A stretch of DNA of 7,592 nt. It comes from Caulobacteraceae bacterium. Lineage in GTDB: Bacteria; Pseudomonadota; Alphaproteobacteria; Caulobacterales; Caulobacteraceae. Numbering within the stretch: position 1 is the first letter of the stretch; each line of letters starts with the position of its first letter. The notes beneath the pieces were generated by a model. The model saw only the letters and a program-made list of their open reading frames with translations. It was not told the origin of the DNA and did no database searches. Both the position numbers and the translations under genes were made by a program. The DNA lies in assembly GCA_028291305.1 (NCBI GenBank), contig JAQGII010000164.1, positions 1 to 7,592 of the forward strand, written 5' to 3'. Of the stretch, positions 4,659-7,592 are shown in pieces.

Positions 4659-5924
4659 CTACAACCACGGCGCCAGCGGCTCCCTCGCCAGCATCTCCTC
4701 ATAGGTCGGCCGGGGCCGCACCACCGCGTACTGGTTGCCCTTGACCAGCACCTCGGGCGCCAGGGGGCGGGTGTTGTATTCGCTCGACATGGCTGCGCCG
4801 TAGGCGCCGGCGGTCATGAAGGCGACCAGGTCGCCGGCTTCCAGCGGCGGCAGCTCGCGGTCGCGGCAGAAGGTGTCGCCGGTCTCGCACACCGGGCCGA
4901 CCACGTCGAAGGCCGAAAGGTTGGCGCCGGTGCGCGGCGTCTTCACCGGGCGAATGTCGTGGAAGGCGTCGTACATGGCCGGGCGGACCAGGTCGTTCAT
5001 CGCCCCGTCGACCACCAGGAAGCGGCGCCCCTCGGGCCGTTCGTGCACGTGGATCACGCGCGACAGCAGCACCCCGGCGTTGGCCGCGATCACGCGGCCG
5101 GGCTCGAACACCAGATCGATGTCCAGGCCCTCGAGCACCGTCTCCACCATCCGGGCGAACTGCGCCGGCTCGGGCGGGGCGGGACTGTCGAAATAGGGGG
5201 CGCCGAGGCCGCCGCCCAGGTCCAGCCGCTCGACCGTCAGCCCCTGGCCGCGCAGCCGCTCCACCAGCCCGCGCATCTTGGCGAAGGCCTCGGCCATGGG
5301 CGCGAGGTCGGTGATCTGGCTGCCGATGTGGCAGGCGACGCCGATCGGGTCGAGGTTGGGGTCGGCCGAGGCCTTGGCGTAGAGCCGCTCGGCCTCGGAG
5401 AAGGAGACGCCGAACTTGTTCTCGCTCTTGCCGGTGGCGATCTTGGCGTGGCCGCCGGCGGAGACGTCGGGGTTGACGCGGATGGTGATTTTGGGCCGCG
5501 CGTCGAGCAGGGCGGCGACCTCGGACAGCAGGTCGATCTCGGGCTCGGACTCCACGTTGATCTCGGCCACGCCGAGCTCGACCGCGAAGGCCAGCTCGCG
5601 TCGGGTCTTGCCGACGCCGGAGAAGACGATGCGCGACGGCGGCACGCCCGCCGCCAGGGCCCGGCGGATCTCGCCCTCCGACACCGTGTCGGCGCCGGCG
5701 CCCAGCCGGGCCAGGGTCTTCAGCACCGAGACGTTGGAATTAGCCTTCACCGCATAGGCGACCAGCACCTTGCGGGGCGCGAAGGCGTCCTGGAACACCG
5801 TGTAGTGGCGCTCCAGGGTGGCGGTGGAATAGACATAGACCGGCGTGCCCACCTCGTGGGCGATACGCGACAGGGGGACGCCCTCACACCAGAGCTCGCC
5901 GTCCCGGACCTCGAAGAAATTCAT
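4659..5924 (-). CDS. lysA: Diaminopimelate decarboxylase
   Basis: A PLP-dependent decarboxylase that converts meso-diaminopimelate to L-lysine and CO2, the last step of lysine synthesis; cytoplasmic and homodimeric in this family. It is 421 aa, a normal length. The alanine-racemase-type barrel carries the PLP lysine K60 in VLVAYAVKANSN, the HIGSQ motif (199-203), the phosphate-binding GGGLGAPY (237-244) and EPGR (274-277). The C-terminal beta domain supplies the catalytic cysteine C346 in CETGD and the GAYGAAMSSEYN stretch with Y383, both typical of LysA. The ATG at 5924 overlaps the stop of the lipoprotein gene as ATGA, indicating translational coupling. A much longer reading frame extends upstream, but that part is a shadow of the lipoprotein and argH genes. 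Part of its 3' end (4721-4760) is duplicated at 3880-3919. Confidence 0.96.
   Translation of the reverse strand: MNFFEVRDGELWCEGVPLSRIAHEVGTPVYVYSTATLERHYTVFQDAFAPRKVLVAYAVKANSNVSVLKTLARLGAGADTVSEGEIRRALAAGVPPSRIVFSGVGKTRRELAFAVELGVAEINVESEPEIDLLSEVAALLDARPKITIRVNPDVSAGGHAKIATGKSENKFGVSFSEAERLYAKASADPNLDPIGVACHIGSQITDLAPMAEAFAKMRGLVERLRGQGLTVERLDLGGGLGAPYFDSPAPPEPAQFARMVETVLEGLDIDLVFEPGRVIAANAGVLLSRVIHVHERPEGRRFLVVDGAMNDLVRPAMYDAFHDIRPVKTPRTGANLSAFDVVGPVCETGDTFCRDRELPPLEAGDLVAFMTAGAYGAAMSSEYNTRPLAPEVLVKGNQYAVVRPRPTYEEMLAREPLAPWL
4721..4760 (-). repeat. Direct repeat copy B (inside intact lysA)
   Basis: This segment codes for LysA residues 389-401 and is the intact counterpart of the fragment at 3880-3919 (38 of 40 identical). 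Together the two copies bracket the FMN reductase gene and its upstream region. Confidence 0.85.
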
Positions 5925-6283
5925 CGCGGGGCGCGGGTGGGGTCGGCGTAGGGATCGGGCAGCACGCCGCCGGAGCGCGACCCGAACGGATCGAGCGGGG
6001 CGCCGGGAATGGGATTGCTGCGGATCGGCGCCAGGGCCGGATCCTTGGAGCCGCCGTCGGCGTCCTGGCTGTAGTCGCCGTTGGTCTGCGAGGTTCCGCT
6101 GTCGGCAGCGGCGTCGCCGCCGGCGCGGGCGGCCGCGCGGCGCTGGGCCTCGTACTCGGCGCGGGCCTTGGCCCCGAACAGGGGCGCGGGACGCTCGAGG
6201 TTGCCCTGCTTGCCGCAGGCGGCCAGGCCGCTGAGGCTCAAGGCGGCGATGACGGCGGCCGGTATCAGGATGCGGGGGGTCAT
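5921..6283 (-). CDS. Small lipoprotein, LptM (YifL)-like
   Basis: A 120-aa predicted lipoprotein: signal peptide [23 protein letters not shown] with lipobox LAAC (Cys23), followed by [10 protein letters not shown] short CGxxGxL...P motif right after the lipidated cysteine is the hallmark of the YifL/LptM family, which assists the LPS translocon LptDE in the outer membrane of E. coli. There yifL lies beside dapF, another lysine/DAP gene; here the protein lies directly before lysA. The rest is low-complexity and polar: an Ala/Arg-rich stretch (38-56, probably helical), an Asp/Ser/Gly-rich linker, and a Pro/Asp/Arg-rich tail ending [11 protein letters not shown]. That makes it longer than E. coli YifL (about 67 aa). 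Its ATG overlaps the argH stop and its stop overlaps the lysA start, both as ATGA, so it is locked between the two enzymes. The LptM role is inferred from the motif and neighbours. Confidence 0.8.
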   Translation of the reverse strand: MTPRILIPAAVIAALSLSGLAACGKQGNLERPAPLFGAKARAEYEAQRRAAARAGGDAAADSGTSQTNGDYSQDADGGSKDPALAPIRSNPIPGAPLDPFGSRSGGVLPDPYADPTRAPR

Positions 6284-7592
6284 GACAGACGTTCCTTCCA
6301 GCGCTGGATTTGCGCGCGAACCTGGACGGGCGCGGTGCCGCCGTAGCTGGTGCGGCTGGCGGCCGAAGCGGCCGGAGCGAGCACCTGGTAGACGTCGCCG
6401 GTGATCCGCGGCTCCAGGAGCTGCAGGTCGGCCAGCGATAGGCCCGGCAGGTCGACGCCGAGCGCCTCGGCCCGCTTGACCGCGGCGCCGGTGACATGGT
6501 GCGCCTCGCGGAACGGCAGGTCGAGATTGCGCACCAGCCAGTCGGCCAGGTCGGTGGCGGTGGAGAAGCCGGCGCCGGCCGCCTGCGCCATCCGCGCGCG
6601 GTCGGGCTCCAGGTCCAGCACCATGCCGGTCATCGCCGCCAGGGCCAGGGACAGGGAGTCGAAGGCCTCGAACACCGGCTGCTTGTCCTCCTGCATGTCC
6701 TTGGAATAGGCCAGCGGCAGCCCCTTCATCACCGTCATCAGGCTAACCAGCGAGCCGAGGATGCGGCCGACCTTGGCCCGCACCAGCTCCGCCGCGTCCG
6801 GGTTGCGCTTCTGCGGCATGATCGAGGAGCCGGTGGTGAAGGCGTCGGACAGGGTGATGAAGCCGAACTGGGGCGTGACCCAGATCACGATCTCTTCCGC
6901 GATGCGCGACAGGTGGGTTGCACAGATGGACGCCGCCGCCATCGCCTCCAGCGCGAAGTCGCGCGCCGAGACGCTGTCCAGGGAGTTGGCGGTGGGCGCA
7001 TCGAAGCCGAGGGCCCGGGCGGTCATGTGCCGGTCGATGGGGAAGGGCGAGCCGGCCAGGGCGGCGGCGCCCAGGGGCGACTCGTTCATCCGCGCCCGGG
7101 CGTCGGCGAAACGCGAGGCGTCGCGGCCGAACATCTCGACATAGGCCATCAGGTGATGGCCGAAGGTCACCGGCTGGGCGGGCTGCAGATGGGTGAAGCC
7201 GGGCATCATGGTGTCGGCGTTGGCCTCGGCCTTGATCAGCAGGGCTTTCTGCAGGGATTGCAGCTGGGCTGCGGATCGGTCGCACGCCTCGCGCACCCAC
7301 ATGCGGAAATCCACCGCCACCTGGTCGTTGCGCGAGCGCGCGGTGTGCAGCCGGCCGGCGGGCTCGCCGATCAGCTCCTTCAGCCGCGCCTCCACGTTCA
7401 TGTGGATGTCTTCATATTCCTCGCGGAAGGGGAAGGCGCCGCAGGCCATCTCCTGCTCGATGAGCTCGAGGCCTTCGAGGATCCTGGCGCCGTCTTCGCT
7501 TGAAATCACGCCGGCCTTGGTCAACATCGCGGCGTGCGCGCGGGACCCGGCAAGGTCCTGCGGCGCCAGGCGGCGATCGAAGCCGATGGAGA
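6280..7592 (-). CDS. argH: Argininosuccinate lyase (5' end beyond the window)
   Basis: It cleaves argininosuccinate to arginine and fumarate, the last step of arginine synthesis; a cytoplasmic homotetramer of the fumarase/aspartase superfamily. About 436 codons are present. The frame stays open to the window edge ([27 protein letters not shown]...), which matches the usual early part of ArgH, so roughly the first 25 residues are missing. The ATG at 7527 is internal, not the start. Visible motifs include [17 protein letters not shown] (about 7300-7350), the [18 protein letters not shown] segment with the conserved histidine (about 7145-7200), and the superfamily signature [12 protein letters not shown] (about 6795-6835), whose serine is the catalytic acid/base region. 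The C-terminal lyase domain ends with [25 protein letters not shown]. It overlaps the next gene by 4 nt (ATGA at 6283-6280) and is probably co-transcribed with the lipoprotein gene and lysA. Confidence 0.96.
   Translation of the reverse strand, partial: SIGFDRRLAPQDLAGSRAHAAMLTKAGVISSEDGARILEGLELIEQEMACGAFPFREEYEDIHMNVEARLKELIGEPAGRLHTARSRNDQVAVDFRMWVREACDRSAAQLQSLQKALLIKAEANADTMMPGFTHLQPAQPVTFGHHLMAYVEMFGRDASRFADARARMNESPLGAAALAGSPFPIDRHMTARALGFDAPTANSLDSVSARDFALEAMAAASICATHLSRIAEEIVIWVTPQFGFITLSDAFTTGSSIMPQKRNPDAAELVRAKVGRILGSLVSLMTVMKGLPLAYSKDMQEDKQPVFEAFDSLSLALAAMTGMVLDLEPDRARMAQAAGAGFSTATDLADWLVRNLDLPFREAHHVTGAAVKRAEALGVDLPGLSLADLQLLEPRITGDVYQVLAPAASAASRTSYGGTAPVQVRAQIQRWKERLS

Noticed and set aside
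4959..5951. Long plus-strand open frame (330 codons) opposite lysA
   Set aside because: It is rich in His/Gln/Gly/Arg, has no recognisable domain, and mirrors the codon structure of lysA on the other strand, as expected in GC-rich DNA.
6496..7503. Long plus-strand open frame (335 codons) opposite argH
   Set aside because: It is the antisense shadow of argH with low-complexity His/Gly/Gln composition; argH itself has clear catalytic motifs.

Overview
The window is GC-rich (strong G/C preference at third codon positions). It carries an ftsE-ftsX / zinc-ribbon / hpt block and an argH-lipoprotein-lysA block. This combination and the protein sequences suggest an alphaproteobacterium, most likely of the Caulobacter/Phenylobacterium group. 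That assignment rests on recognition of gene content only, not on a database search.

Layout. Positions 1-966 (minus strand) hold ftsE and the first 72 codons of ftsX, overlapping by 4 nt (ATGA). Divergently, positions 1026-2418 (plus strand) hold a membrane-anchored MJ0042-type zinc-ribbon protein and, 1 nt after its stop codon, a hypoxanthine-phosphoribosyltransferase-like gene. Positions 2419-4658 look like an accessory island with less extreme base composition and more mixed codon use. It contains two plus-strand lipoprotein genes in tandem (2525-3229 and 3239-3877; the second resembles MalM) and, convergent to them, a minus-strand NAD(P)H-dependent FMN reductase of the ChrR/YieF type (3934-4545). 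Positions 4659-7592 (minus strand) hold argH (5' end beyond the window), a small LptM-like lipoprotein gene and lysA. These three are joined by two ATGA overlaps and read as one translationally coupled unit.

How the genes work together. FtsE/FtsX form the ABC-type complex that links the divisome to peptidoglycan hydrolysis. LysA makes L-lysine from meso-diaminopimelate, itself a peptidoglycan precursor. ArgH completes arginine synthesis, and the small lipoprotein between them is probably an outer-membrane (LPS export) accessory. Hpt salvages purines. The two island lipoproteins probably act together in the periplasm, in an unknown role.

The main unexpected structure is a 40-bp copy of an internal part of the lysA 3' end (38 of 40 bases identical). 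It lies between the MalM-like gene and the FMN reductase, 841 bp from and in the same orientation as the matching part of intact lysA. The reductase gene is therefore bracketed by direct repeats of lysA sequence, which looks like a scar of insertion or recombination. I see no complete novel defence or mobile system, no tRNA or rRNA, no CRISPR array and no transposase.
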